A DNA stretch of 64,000 nucleotides from Lottia gigantea (GCF_000327385.1 NW_008709540.1:1774062-1838061), one strand, 5' to 3'. Counted from the first letter of the stretch, positions 1 through 12,430 are shown. Notes: a model not told the origin generated them from the letters alone. Program-made: numbers and translations.

Positions 1-327
1 AATAAATTATTTTCTAATGATTACTTGTAGTTCACTTATAAGTATATATTATGTATTCTCTTATTTTATTAGAGGTAGTAAACCTATCATTGATATTAAT
101 TACGACTACAAATCTTGGCTGTTCAATCACTTGCCCACCCACCCCTTCTAATTCTAGAGATTTTTTCGTCTGAATTAATATATAAACTAAGATAAGAGGA
201 ACCTCATAAAATATTATTATTGAATTATAATCGGAACATAAAAGGGAACTTTTACTTTGTATGAAGGAAATTTTAAATCATTTGATTTTTAAACAAATTA
301 ACCTGTTATTTATGTTTTCTACTACAG

Positions 328-3300
328 ACAAGAGAAGCCAAATTTCAACAAAATGGTCATATCAGAAAATCTAGCACAGGAAGTGACATCACTAATGGCT
401 CCGTTGGTTACGGTGCTACACTATTTAACGTGGACGTCACAAAAAATAAAGACTCTTTAGAGAATATCCGGCACGATCTGGATAAATTATTTCCTGAGCG
501 TATGTCCCAGCGAGGACAACATTCTCATCTGAGACGGCAGGACAGTCGGAATACTATCAGTGGCGCCACCACGCCTGAAGCTGATTTCGACGCCACGAAA
601 AAGAAATTAGTTCCAGAAGCCACAGATTTAAATGATACAAGTCAATTAATTGAAGGTAGGGTGTGGATTAATATTATTTTGTAGTGAAAGCTTTTTTTTT
701 CAGAGTTCATTTGTCTAACTTTTCTTTAAAATTCAAGACATTAATGGAAAAGGTTCACAAATTTCTCAGTTTATTACCCTTGAATCGGCAAAATCTGTCA
801 CCATTAGTAATACACATCTAGTCTAGATGATAAAATCATAGGTTTATCCACTTTTTGATCCATTAATGTCAAAAGAAATCATTGTTTTTTATACTTCATT
901 TGCTTATAACTTTCTGAAAATGGTCCAATATCATAAAGTTTAGCTTTCATTTATTTATTACCAGGTCAGAAAAAAGCACCAAATACAGAAATTACTAAGC
1001 AACCCAGATCTTGGTACTCAGCACTCTGTAATAGATGGTTATCATTATTTGGGGTAAGTTGGATAGTTGTCACTTAGCTAGAGCCAGGAAAACACTGACT
1101 ACAATTTTAAGGAAAGCTATGGTTACATTTGCTTGGTTATGTTGAGGTGTGTAGGCTATGAATTATCTAGGGCTTTCAACTTTAGGGTATTATCTCCAAA
1201 GAGGTAATTTTGGGGGATGGAGGTAAGCAGATGCTTTGTTATGTAGCATAAAATATAATTATAACTTAAGTTGCTCTATTCGGTCAGACTACATCTTCCG
1301 GGATGAAAAAGATTGTAGGGAAAACATAAAAGAAAATCATGAAATAGTAAAGATTTATAGGGGAAAGTGGGGTAAAGCAAGCAATCAAGGAATCTGAAAG
1401 GGTAAAAGAAAGAAAAAGGTTGCAAACTTCTGCTTTAATCAACAGAAATTTTCATTATTTTTTCAGACTCTAGTATGTTTAGTGTTACTGTTTATATTTC
1501 AGACTCTAGTATGTTTAGTGTTACTGTTTATATTTCAGACTCTAGTATGTTTAGTGTTACTGTTTATATTTCAGACTCTAGTATGTTTAGTGTTACTGTT
1601 TATATTTCAGACTCTAGTATGTTTAGTGTTACTGTTTATATTCCAGACTCTAGTATGTTTAGTGTTACTGTTTATATTCCAGACTCTAGTATGTTTAGTG
1701 TTACTGTTTATATTTCAGACTCTAGTATGTTTAGTGTTACTGTTTATATTTCAGACTCTAGTATGTTTAGTGTTACTGTTTATATTTCAGACCCTAGTAT
1801 GTTTAGTGTTACTGTTTATATTTCAGACTCTAGTATGTTTAGTGTTACTGTTTATATTTCAGACTCTAGTATGTTTAGTGTTACTGTTTATATTTCAGAC
1901 TCTAGTATGTTTAGTGTTACTGTTTATATTTCAGACTCTAGTATGTTTAGTGTTACTGTTTATATTTCAGACTCTAGTATGTTTAGTGTTACTGTTTATA
2001 TTTCAGACTCTAGTATGTTTAGTGTTACTGTTTATATTTCAGACTCTAGTATGTTTAGTGTTACTGTTTATATTCCAGACTCTAGTATGTTTAGTGTTAC
2101 TGTTTATATTTCAGACTCTAGTATGTTTAGTGTTACTGTTTTTATTCCAGACTCTAGTATGTTTAGTGTTACTGTTTATATTCCAGACTCTAGTATGTTT
2201 AGTGTTACTGTTTATATTTCAGACTCTAGTATGTTTAGTCTTACTGTTTATATTTCAGACTCTAGTATGTTTAGTCTTACTGTTTATATTTCAGACTCTA
2301 GTATGTTTAGTGTTACTGTTTATATTTCAGACTCTAGTATGTTTAGTGTTACTGTTTATATTTCAGACTCTAGTATGTTTAGTCTTACTGTTTATATTTC
2401 AGACTCTAGTATGTTTAGTGTTACTGTTTATATTTCAGACTCTAGTATGTTTAGTGTTACTGTTTATATTTCAGACTCTAGTATGTTTAGTGTTACTGTT
2501 TATATTTCAGACTCTAGTATGTTTAGTGTTACTGTTTATATTTCAGACTCTAGTATGTTTAGTGTTACTGTTTATATTTCAGACTCTAGTATGTTTAGTG
2601 TTACTGTTTATGATACAGTGGATGTATGCTCTAGGAGAATTGACTGTTTTCTTTGCTATTTATTTTTATATTGGACAAGCTAGTCCTGGATATTTCCCTG
2701 GTGAGTAATATTTCTCAGTGTTCTTCCAGTCTATTTGATCTTATCAGTAACATAAAGCTGAGATTCTGTCAAGTCTTTTGATGGTGAATAGACCATCATT
2801 TTTATGAACTTACTTTGCATGCACGTAATTAATTGACATCTGGATATTAAAAAAAAGAAACTGTTGCTATTACCTGACACAGTTGTCTGGTGCATTGATG
2901 ATAAAAAAAAAGAAAATTCTTTTAAACAACATACTTTTAGAGATGATCTCTGCTAAACATTTGAATAAGAGTATGCTTATGACATTTCTCAATATTTTTT
3001 AATTAATTTCTCCTTGCCATTAATGAATATAGAGAATGAAAATGGGATGTAAAATTTCATTTTATTCATTCAGCGAGACCATTCATTAGACTTGATATGC
3101 TTTTATTCTACATTCAATCTTTAAGTATTTTTATACCATAGGTATTGCTGAGTTTAACTTCTATGAGTGGATTAAAGAATGTCTACAGAGTTGTTGTAGG
3201 TAAGTTGTCCCTCTTGATTTGTGTCAATTTAGTCTGACTTGTCTAAAAGTAGATGTCCATATTCCCTGGTCTTGAAAACTAGATAGACAATATCCAGTCG

Positions 3301-3926
3301 TCCACAATTGGTTACTGAAGGTGATGAAGGCCATAAACACTATGGAGGCCAGTTTTTGTTTCTTCAGATTTTTAAAAAAAATAATTTGTTGAAGATCTTT
3401 AGCAAGTTCGAATTTGGGTATGATCTGACAAATATTTCCTAAGGGACAGCCCTTGATATAACAAAAATATGTCAAAAGTGGGCCTATCTGGCTGAGATGG
3501 GCCTTACTCTGGAAAAATTGACTTATAATGATTTTTGGTCATCTGATTGGTCCTATCACTAATATCGATTTAGAATTAGATTACTGTATTTCTTAAGTTG
3601 AGTTTTTAAGAATAAGGCCCTTGAAAAGAAATGACAGTGACAATGTTGCTGATATTGATAGTTTTATTACTGCTTTGTTTTTAAATTTCAACTGTACCCT
3701 TCTAGTTAAATGCCTTACATTAGAAAACCTTTGTCTTTATTATTTCAGAAGGGGTCCAACTCCACCAGAACAAATTATCGTTGCACCCCGAACACCAGCA
3801 GTGGAAACACTGGCAGCTCAACTAACAGAAGATAATGAAGATTTTGCCAATAGGGGCCGCTACCATCAATCAGAAGTTGTCAAGGGTGAAAATTTTGATG
3901 ATTACGATGATAGCGATAGTGATTAG
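328..3926 (+). CDS. C-terminal part of an unrecognised single-pass membrane protein (five exons, 5' end outside window)
   Basis: Five exons join with consistent phases: 328-655, 965-1053, 2619-2700, 3142-3199 and 3749-3926, all with AG acceptors and GT donors. The last ends at a TAG. About 244 residues are visible. The first exon encodes a polar, Ser/Thr-rich region (around NIRHDLDKLFPERM). The second ends in a basic/aromatic stretch (RSWYSALCNRWLSLFG). The third encodes one hydrophobic segment (GELTVFFAIYFYIG), the likely transmembrane helix. A Cys-rich juxtamembrane run (CLQSCCRR, possibly palmitoylated) and an acidic tail (DDYDDSDSD) follow. The single hydrophobic segment near the C-terminus suggests a type II or tail-anchored-like protein of an internal membrane; this is inference. 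I do not recognise the family. The exon structure is well supported by splice signals and frame. The intron before exon three holds the 36-bp array described separately. Confidence 0.8.
1467..2618 (+). repeat. Minisatellite, 32 x 36 bp, made of splice-acceptor-like units
   Basis: Units repeat with an exact 36-bp period. 1467 to 2618 is 1152 bases, exactly 32 units, with only a few substitutions per unit (for example ttcag/ttccag, gtgttac/gtcttac). Each unit ends in a pyrimidine-rich stretch and CAG (ctgtttatatttcag). The final unit reads ctgtttatgatacag, and its AG is the acceptor of the transmembrane exon at 2619. Two of three forward frames are open across the whole array; one of them is continuous with the exon reading frame. 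The near-identity of the copies points to recent homogenisation. Confidence 0.97.
3499..3620. mobile_element. Short imperfect inverted-repeat element (MITE-like) in intron
   Basis: The ends GGGCCTTA (3499-3506) and TAAGGCCC (3613-3620) are inverted, and the similarity continues inward imperfectly. A related inner segment (gtgatag-accaat-aga) recurs near 27660-27690 beside a 'ggggcccattct' terminus, suggesting a dispersed family. No target duplication was made out. Confidence 0.45.
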
Positions 3927-4577
3927 ATTTTAATATTTTAAATTTTGAAGGCCAGATTGTCCCTGAGAAGATTTGGTCAATGAACATACTCATACCCAGG
4001 CTTGAAAGAGACTCTCAGATAATACTATTAGGGGGGCAGTGTTATATGTGAACTAAAGATCAGGGTAGTTCTAACAGATATTGATGGACTTTTGTTTGAT
4101 TTTAATCTAGGTCACCCCTTGCCTGAGCCTCCCTAACTCTGTCATTCCTGCTCGCAGACACCTAAAAGTTACGCTTGTCAGCTCATTTTTATGACAGTTG
4201 CCATGATAATAACTCATCGATTATGCTTCATTCACTGCAAAGTGGGACAATATACTTTAATGGTGAAAAATTGTAAAAGATAAGCGCCCAAACTTATTGT
4301 CTGTGAGATAGCCATGATAAGATGTTAGTCATTTCATATCATGAACAGAAGAGAATTATAATTTCTCAAGGACAATCTGGTTATTAATATGCTAAAGATG
4401 ATATATTTTTATTAAAAACCAAAGTTTTTCTTCATTATTATTGCAAAACTGCTTTTACTAATATTCATTTTAAACAGCCAAAAATTATCATTAAGTATCA
4501 GGGAATATAGAATAAATCTTATATCTAGTTATTAGTGCTGTTGCTTGGTTGCATTTGCAGTCTGATGTGGGTTTTAA
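3927..4577 (+). other. Probable 3' UTR of the membrane-protein gene
   Basis: No coding exon is seen after the TAG. The first AATAAA downstream is at 4511-4516, a candidate polyadenylation signal. The rest is AT-rich, non-repetitive sequence. Confidence 0.5.
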
Positions 4578-4931
4578 GGTGCGGACACATAAGCAGTCTC
4601 GGTCGGAGATTTTTGTTGCCGATTAGAGTCTTGATTAAAATCTTGCATGTGCTCGTGCCTCTACGACAAGATTATCACGTCTCTGACAGGATTTATAATA
4701 TCAAGTTTGATAATTGTCTCTGATAGTTTTATCGTCTGCAAGATAGACGGTCATCTTCCAATCAGATTAATTTTCCTTCAATTCCATACTCCACACTTGA
4801 TTATTGACAAGGTGGAAAATGACCGACTGGTGATTTTTGTCACCTTGTGTTCCTGTGTCAGTAGGTGAAACTCTTGACAAGATTCTAGTCGGCGACAAAA
4901 ATATCCGACCAAGACCGTGTTTACCTGCACC
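4578..4931. mobile_element. MITE with about 60-bp terminal inverted repeats, TTTAA target duplication
   Basis: The left end (ggtgcggacac...ggtcggagatttttgttgccg) and the reverse complement of the right end (ggtgcaggtaaac...ggtcggatatttttgtcgccg) match over about 60 bp. The element is flanked by TTTAA at 4573-4577 and 4932-4936. It is 354 bp and has no coding capacity, so it is a non-autonomous DNA transposon. The TTAA-type target recalls piggyBac-like elements, but the superfamily is not proven. Confidence 0.8.
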
Positions 4932-5414
4932 TTTAAAATGAATTTAATTTCTGTCTTCACAACATTTCAGTAATCAAAGACTGCTGTTTAGGATTACTGA
5001 TTTGTGAATAATACCAGTCATATTTGATTGGAACCCCAAATTGTCAGGCAATAATGTGGGTTTTCAGAATTCTTTCTATAAAAACGAGACATATTTCTTG
5101 ATTTTTTAACAAAAAAAAAGTAGTATAAATTAACCTTTGATAAAATTAATGTCCTCTATCAAATCAGAAAATTGACGTCATTCTTTGACTGATTTGGAAA
5201 TTGTTAGCTTGAATTACAAACTTTCATTCTAAAAAGAAGTCTCTGCCTATCTAACATTATTTTTTCGCTAATAAAAAGTTCTCCATGTATTTGAAGCCTT
5301 TAATATTATCTAAGTAAATATTTTATTCTATGTAAAGTGTTAGATATTGTAAGTTAATCTCGTGCTGTGAGGTCATTCTGTGATATAGTATGTTATTTCT
5401 ATTGTGTATATATA

Positions 5415-5728
5415 TTCACGCCTCATTCTTAAGACACGGAAAATGAGGTTCATAACGCAAATTACGTCATCCATTGAGAAGATGGTGACGTCATATGAAT
5501 GAATAGTTAAAAACTGTCATTTCTCAGAAATGTATAAAGGTAAACTTCATCTGAAAGTATCATTAAATAGCTTGATAAATTCCAAATTTAATGATGTAAA
5601 ATATTAGTTTTGAGTTTGTGAGATTGAGGGGGCGATAAAGATATTAAGGTGGCAATATTATTTAGTGACACGTTATCTTTGTTTGCGTTATGAGCCTCGT
5701 TCTGGATACAGTATGGCTGACACGTGAA
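5415..5728. mobile_element. MITE, about 49-bp imperfect TIRs, TA target site
   Basis: The ends TTCACG and CGTGAA lie between TA dinucleotides (5413-5414, 5729-5730). The inner parts of the arms match strongly: gaggttcataacgcaaa against the reverse complement of tttgcgttatgagcctc. A TA target duplication is typical of Tc1/mariner-type elements. A second, 5'-truncated copy lies near 7651-7936. The element is non-coding. Confidence 0.75.
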
Positions 5729-5730
5729 TA

Positions 5731-6650
5731 AGTTCTACCGCACCAAGCACAGCAAATTAGAAAGTGATACAGGAGAAATTTTTTTTTTATTTTTGAGATT
5801 TTAAAGTTCAATTATGAGAGGTCTTTAACTTTGATCTTTTGAATCTTCTGTAACTGATACAGATACTGTAATAAAAATAGAGAATTTCCTGTATTCCTTT
5901 ATATAAACATCTTGTTTATGATTTGATTCAATTTTGAGACGAGACAGTGTTTAGATCTTTTAAAACTGATTTAGAATCTGTAAAAAATGCTGAATCTCAA
6001 GTTTTTATTTATTTATGAATTTTGTTTTTGATTAATTTGTTTATTTTACAATTTGTTTTGTTGTTGTTTTATTTTTATTTATTTATTTGTAGGTACAATA
6101 TTTGAAGCCGATGAACCTCTTTTGGTAAAACATTGATAAAGCAACTCAGTCAAACTGTTGACCTCTAAATTCCAAAAATTACGAGTAGTCCCATGACATT
6201 TTGTTTTCTTTGTTGAGTTTTTGTTATTTTTAGTTTTTTTTTAAATTTTATTTTGTTTTTTTGAGTCTCAAAGACTAAGGTACTTATTGCATCATTCTAA
6301 TACTACCTTATTTTGAATTGATTCCAAAGACTTGTACAGTTCATTTAAAGTCATACATCAATATAGCATTCAGTATTATTATTGTCACCCAACAATCTGA
6401 AAATCCAAGTCTATGTGACTTGAATATTTCCCTTAAAACTTGACTGAGTCGCTTTAAATTTTCTATTTTCCTGCTAATCTGAAATGCACTGTTTTCTGTC
6501 TAGCTAACAAGTTAAACTTCTCTTTTACTTTCAACAGCTTCCTTAACAGCTAGGAGTGTAATCATCTACCATTTGCTTGGAGTTGGTCATCTGCTATATA
6601 ATGCTCATAGCTTGATATTTTAGAAATTTGTTTGATTTATGAAATGTTAT
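5731..6650. other. Gene-free AT-rich stretch
   Basis: Long T-rich runs, with no open frame of note and no clear element. The sequence is unassigned. Confidence 0.5.
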
Positions 6651-6770
6651 GGTCTTATTTGATTTGCTTGTAGGTTTCTATCCATAGCAGGTTCTTGCTG
6701 GATGCTAGCATGGTTTATCTATATTCTTACCACGTTGGATGTAATTTAGGATACATAATCTATATTGCCA

Positions 6771-7405
6771 GGGTAGGATAGAGGTTTATCTAAATCCTAA
6801 CATAGCTTGCTATTGGGTAGGATAGAGGTTTATCTAAATCCTATCATGGCTTGCTATTGGGTAGGATAGAGGTTTATCTAAATCCTATCATGGTTTGCTA
6901 TATGGTAGGATAGAGGTTTATCTAAATCCTATCATGGTTTGCTATTGGGTAGGATAGAGGTTTATCTAAATCCTATCATGGTTTGCTATTGGGTAGGATA
7001 GAGGTTTATCTAAATCCTAACATGGCTTGCTATTGGGTAGGATAGAGGTTAATCTAAATCCTATCATGGCTTGCTATTGGGTAGGATAGAGGTTTATCTA
7101 AATCCTATCATGGTTTGCTATAGGGTAGGATAGAGGTTTATCTAAATCCTATCATGGCTTGCTATTGGGTAGGTTAGAGGTTTATCTAAATCCTATCATG
7201 GCTTGCTATAGGGTAGGTTAGAGGTTTATCTAAATCCTGTCATAGCTTGCTATAGGGTAGGATAGAGGTTTATCTAAATCCTATCATAGCTTGCTATAGG
7301 GTAGGATAGAGGTTTATCTAAATCCTATCAAGGCTTGCTATTGGGTAGAATAGAGGTTTATCTAAATCCTTTCATGGCTTGCTATAGGGTAGGTTAGAGG
7401 TTTAT
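6771..7405. repeat. Tandem array, about 14.4 x 44 bp
   Basis: The period is exactly 44 bp (first unit at 6771, last complete start at 7387, difference 616 = 14 x 44). The unit begins ggtaggatagaggtttatct. Within each unit TAGGAT and ATCCTA form the arms of a short hairpin around agaggtttatcta. Copies differ at a few positions. It lies outside any recognised gene. Confidence 0.95.
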
Positions 7406-7650
7406 CCTGTGTGGGAGCATGATTAATACTGATACTTCTCTTCTAACAGAATTTCACTCTTTGACTAACATAAATTTATTATCTGTTTTACTGATTGTTT
7501 CCTTAATGAATTTTTCACAACAACTCTAATCTTCGAGCTTTGCTGATTTACTGATGTATGTGTATAGACAGTAGATTGGTTGTCAATGGCAATGTCTACT
7601 TAATGTTGGTTTGCCAAGTTGTAAATTTCAAACCATGTGGTAAAGTGCTT

Positions 7651-7936
7651 TTTAAGATGGTGACGTTATTAAACACTCCCTAAACAGCAAGAAAATAGGC
7701 TTAAAACTGCCCTTTCTCAGAAATGTATAAAGGTAAAATTCATGTAAAAGAATCAATGAATAGATTAATCAATTCCAAATTTAATGATGTAAAATATTAC
7801 TAGTTTTGAGTTAGTGGGATTGAAGAAGTAGGATTTAAAGACGTCAAGGTGGCGATTTTATGCAGAGACATAACATTACCTTTTCAAAGTTTGCGTTATA
7901 AGCCTCGTTCTGGATTCAATATGGCCGATGCGTGAA
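7651..7936. mobile_element. Truncated second copy of the 5415-5728 MITE
   Basis: It shares long blocks with the first copy (ctcagaaatgtataaaggta, ccaaatttaatgatgtaaaa, gcctcgttctgga) and ends CGTGAA followed by TA (7937-7938). The left inverted repeat is absent. Divergence from the first copy is moderate, so this is an old family. Confidence 0.75.
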
Positions 7937-8542
7937 TAAGGTCAATGTAGTAGTCGTTTGTAATAAACCGGGCCCTCATCCTCAGTAGATCTTATAATAA
8001 AAGAATATAAGCAAGAATAGAACTTTTACATTGAAATACTTACAACAAAATTTATCAGATTTTTGTTAAACTGAATACGCTATTGTTGCTCTTTTTAAAT
8101 TCTATGCATAATATTCACCTATATTTTTTGAGTGCAAAATACATTTACTTTTTACTGATTGGTTAGATTTTCCTTTTGTTTTATTTCTCGAATATTAATG
8201 AGATTCTTTATCCAATCAGATTGGTTATAATTTTATTTTGGCTGTATTGGGAGAATTAATTAGGTGTTAATGTGAGGTTTTGAAATTATGTGTTCAATAT
8301 AATGTGCAATAAATGTTCATTCAAAAATGAAATGAAAGTCAGGGTGATATAATGTCAGAAACACCACCATGATATTAACATAATATTTTCTTGTATCGTC
8401 TAACGAGGGGAGGGCATTAATGACAAATAAAGATGCCTTTTTTATGAAAAACTTTCTTGAATAAAGGATTCATTTAGAGCAGTATTGTTTTGTGAAATAA
8501 TAATATAACAGACAATCATAGACATTTATTTATTATGTTATA

Positions 8543-9645
8543 GCTCTACAATTGATATAATGAGCAATATTTTAACAGTGGTATTTCTATATTGCTCTAT
8601 AATTGATGTATTGAACAATATTTTAACAGTGATATTTCTATATTGCTCTACAATTGATGTATTGAGCATTATTTTAACAGTGGTATTTCTATATTGCTCT
8701 ACAATTGATGTATTGAGCACTATTTTAACAGTGATATTTCTATATCGGTCTACCATTGATGTATTGAGCACTATTTTAACAGTGATATTTCTATATCACT
8801 CTACAATTGATATATTGAACAATATTTTAACAGTGATATTTCTATATCACTCTACAATTGATGTATTGAGCATTATTTTAACAGTGGTATTTCTATATCG
8901 CTCTACCATTGATGTATTGAACACTATTTTAACAGTGATATTTCTATATCGCTCTATAATTGATGTATTGAGCACTATTTTAACAGTGGTATTTCTATAT
9001 CACTCTACAATTGATGTATTGAGCATTATTTTAACAGTGGTATTTCTATATCGCTCTATCATTGATGTATTGAACAATATTTTAACAGTGGTATTTCTAT
9101 ATCGCTCTATAATTGATGTATTGAGCACTATTTTAACAGTGGTGTATCTATATCACTCTACAATTGATGTATTGAGGACTATTTTAACAGTGGTATTTCT
9201 ATATATCACTCTATAATTGATATAATGAGCAATATTTTAACAGTGGTATTTCTATATCGCTCTATAATTGATGTATTGAGCACTATTTTAACAGTGGTGT
9301 ATCTATATCGCTCTACAATTGATGTATTGAGCACTATTTTAACAGTGATATTTCTATGTCGCTCTACAATTGATGTATTGAGAACTATTTTAACAGTGGT
9401 ATTTCTATATTGCTCTACAATTGATGTATTGAGCACTATTTTAACAGTGATATTTCTATATCACTCTACAATTGATGTATTGAGCACTATTTTAACAGTG
9501 GTGTATCTATATCGCTCTACAATTGATGTATTGAGCACTATTTTAACAGTGGTATTTCTATATCGCTCTACAATTGATGTATCAAGCACTATTTTAACAG
9601 TGATATTTCTATATCACTCTACAATTGATGAATAGAGGACTATTT
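8543..9645. repeat. Tandem array, about 21-22 x 51 bp
   Basis: The unit is 51 bp (ctctacaattgatgtattga... plus ...acagtggtatttctatat). Because 51 is a multiple of 3 and the unit lacks stops in some frames, long frames appear on both strands (17-residue repeats such as STIDVLSTILTVVFLYR). No splice signals, promoter or homology support translation, so I treat these as by-products. One unit near 9203 carries a small insertion that shifts the frame. Confidence 0.93.
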
Positions 9646-9750
9646 TAACAGTGAAAATATTGCTATCGTGTATATTATGGTCAAGCAAAGTTATTTATTA
9701 AATTGTTATCCATATAATTGTGTCCTGTTCCAAGTTTTTGATTCTATTAA

Positions 9751-10039
9751 AGGGACAGTTGCGCCATTTTGGGAGGTTGATTTGAGTCTTAAGTACTAGA
9801 AATGTATGAAAATCGCATATTTCCTTAAAAAATATCTCAAACTAGAAATTTCTTTTCCTATTTCTGAAGATGTCTATGGCAGTGCCTCAAGAAATTTTAA
9901 CTTTCAAACGTGGATAATTCTGGACACACACATAGATTTGAAGGCTGTGAAAACTATTACTGATTGGCTTAGCTAAAAAAAAAATTCCTGTTTCTGAGAC
10001 AAGGGTATGATTGGTCAAAAAAATGGCACTTCTGTCCCT
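9751..10039. mobile_element. TTAA-flanked MITE, AGGGACAG termini (copy 1)
   Basis: TTAA (9747-9750) then AGGGACAG at the left; CTGTCCCT then TTAA (10040-10043) at the right. It is 289 bp and non-coding. A second copy in the opposite orientation is at 14745-15099, sharing tctcagaaacaggaattttt, agctaagccaatcag and aaatctatgtgtgtccagaa on the other strand. The TTAA target suggests a piggyBac-type source (inference). Confidence 0.82.
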
Positions 10040-10099
10040 TTAAAATAATATTCCCTTTCTTATTGTTAAATTTATTATGAAATTGTTTTGTCTGTTATT

Positions 10100-10555
10100 A
10101 TTATTGTAAATGTATTCAAAATGCTTATGAATATTCATATTTATTGATGGTTATTAAAATGGATATTTGTTCAGATTTATTCAAAGTGACTGTAAAATGA
10201 ATATTCAAGTTCCTAAATTGTTTATAATATCTGTTAACTGAATATTTATAATAATTTGAATTTTACCTATTTATTTTAATAAAATTAATCCTTTTAAATG
10301 AATATTCATATTAATTACGGATATTACATATTCATGTCGGTAATTTATTCATAATGATTATATACTGAATATTCATAGAATTTATGAAACCTCTATTCAT
10401 GAATAATGATATTTATTTATGAATAGTTCAATGAGAATTTGTTTTAATTTATTCAAAATGGCTGGATGTTAAATATTCATATTTATTCAGCTGATTTTAA
10501 TGTTTTTAAATGGCAATAACTGAATTTAAATTATTGATTGGAATATTTATGTTAA
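10100..10555. repeat. AT-rich stretch with recurring gaatattcat motif
   Basis: Short variants of tgaatattcata recur at irregular spacing through this stretch and again at 11010-11220. This is a degenerate low-complexity repeat, not a clean array. No gene is seen. Confidence 0.4.
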
Positions 10556-10917
10556 AGATGGGTTTCCTTATTTTTTTAGTGTCAAATTAAGCAAACTATC
10601 TGATTAATTGGTGTTTCTAATGAACTATCACTTATTCTTAATCATATCTGTATGTTCTTATTGCATATAATTAAGAGTTTTAACCGATCATAAATGTCCT
10701 TGTATTTTCAGTCTGGAAAAACAAAAAAGACCTTTTGACCTTTCTTGATCGGTCACTCATCAGAATTCTGCTGATAATTTTCTTCTAATTTAACTAATTA
10801 TGAATTAATTATGGACATGCGAGACAAACTGGTATTTTTCCAAGTCATTAGAACACATCTACTTTCTATCCATATAAGTATTAGCATTTTCATAAATGAA
10901 AATAAGGGAACCCATCT
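10556..10917. mobile_element. TTAA-flanked MITE, AGATGGG termini (copy 1)
   Basis: TTAA (10552-10555) then AGATGGGTTTCCTTATTTTT; the right end is ...AATAAGGGAACCCATCT then TTAA (10918-10921). It is 362 bp and non-coding. A reverse-orientation copy at 21413-21777 shares most of the interior (ttaattatatgcaataagaa, ttagaacacatct on one strand or the other). Confidence 0.85.
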
Positions 10918-11566
10918 TTAAGTAATTCCAAATGGCTATAACAATGTATACCCTTGACCTGTTATTGTGTGTTTATTGTTTTGTTTGATTGAATATCCAT
11001 AAATATTAATGAAAAAAATCCACATATGAATATTCATGTCAATTTTTTCCAAATAGCTATTACAATGCATACACTTGATATGTTATTGGGTATTAATTGA
11101 TTTGTTTTATTGAATCAAGTTACTTCTTAAAAAAACTATATAGTCCATTAATGAATATTCATAATATTAATTTATTCAAAATAGCTGTGTAAATATTCAT
11201 ACTATGTTAATTTATTGAAATTTTTGATGTTTCAAGTTAAAAGTTGTAATAAATGATGAAAATACCAAATTTCTATTTTTTTTTTCTTATCTATATATAT
11301 CTTTTGTGCCAAAGAGTTTAAATTTGACTCTTATTATATCAAAGCCATAAATCCTATGGACAAAATCATCTTGTCAACAACCGGATTGCCCCAGCCTTTA
11401 ATAATGATAATATCAAACATCCAGTCTTCAGATTGGACAGTTATTAAAACTGATCTTTGATTTAGTTTTATCAACTAATTTTATTACTATTATTACTATA
11501 TAAGTAAGAGAAAGGAAAGACTTCTATTAAAATATCCTTCCTTAGGTATGAGAGGCCTGACATCCA

Positions 11567-11673
11567 GACCACATATTCTCGAGATGATCTTAGTGCTAGA
11601 TTGTCCTAGGTTCTTATCTTCTAACATTGATTCTAGGACATCCCAGCCCTAAGATCATCTCGAGAATACGTGG
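11567..11673. repeat. Foldback hairpin with about 40-bp arms
   Basis: The arm ccacatattctcgagatgat continues through cttagtgctag and tcctag, and its inverted partner ends ccctaagatcatctcgagaa then tacgtgg. The loop is short. It could be a tiny foldback element or a remnant of one; there is no coding content. Confidence 0.75.
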
Positions 11674-12149
11674 CCAGCTCTCTACCATAACTGGCCAACT
11701 TTATTTACTGGATTACTAGATAAGTTTAGCTAAAAGATGGCATTTCAGAAATAAATCTTGAGGAATATTGAGCCTAAAATTAATATAACAATTTTATTCA
11801 AATCATACAATACATATCACTCTAGTAGGTCTACACAATATCATCTATTCCCTAATATAGTCCAGGGTTAATAACCACATTGAACAATAACATACTTGTG
11901 ATACTGCAAATATTTTCGAATGTTATAAAATTTATAACCCTTTATTCTGTATTCAATAACTGTACTAGGCAATATTGGTGAACCTCTGGTGAATTCTTTG
12001 TGAAATATAATGTAAAGGAAAACAATGATATCCATAAATTGTGTTATATTGTAACAATTAAAGAAGCCCATCCACAAATATATGATTAGGCCAACACTTT
12101 GGAATCAAAAAATTGAGTAATATGAAAACAGCGTTATCTATATATTATT

Positions 12150-12430
12150 TAATGTTCTACCATTCCCATCACTAAATCACTAAGACAGTGCAGCCTATTC
12201 AATATTGTCTATTGATAATGTCACAGTACAAATATTGTCAGCTTTTTCATTCTTTCTGAAAATACAAATATAACGACTAGTGAAATCTTGTGGAAATTTT
12301 GTGTAATATGTTGTAGTAATCCCATCACTCAAACAGTGTAGACTATTTCAGTATCGTCTATAGATAACGTCACAGTATATTCTGATTTTCAAAAGATGTT
12401 ATTCCTTCTGAAAATACAAATATACCAATA
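12150..12430. repeat. Two-copy direct duplication, about 145-bp spacing
   Basis: The blocks cccatcacta...cagtg..tattca.tat.gtctat.gata..gtcacagta and cttctgaaaatacaaatata occur twice (around 12165-12275 and 12308-12425). The copies are moderately diverged. It lies downstream of the MICOS gene, perhaps in its 3' UTR. Confidence 0.6.

Noticed and set aside
1475-2683. 402-codon frame MFSVTVYISDSS repeated
   Set aside because: It lies in the intronic array in the frame that does not continue into the transmembrane exon; it is a by-product of a 36-bp stop-free unit.
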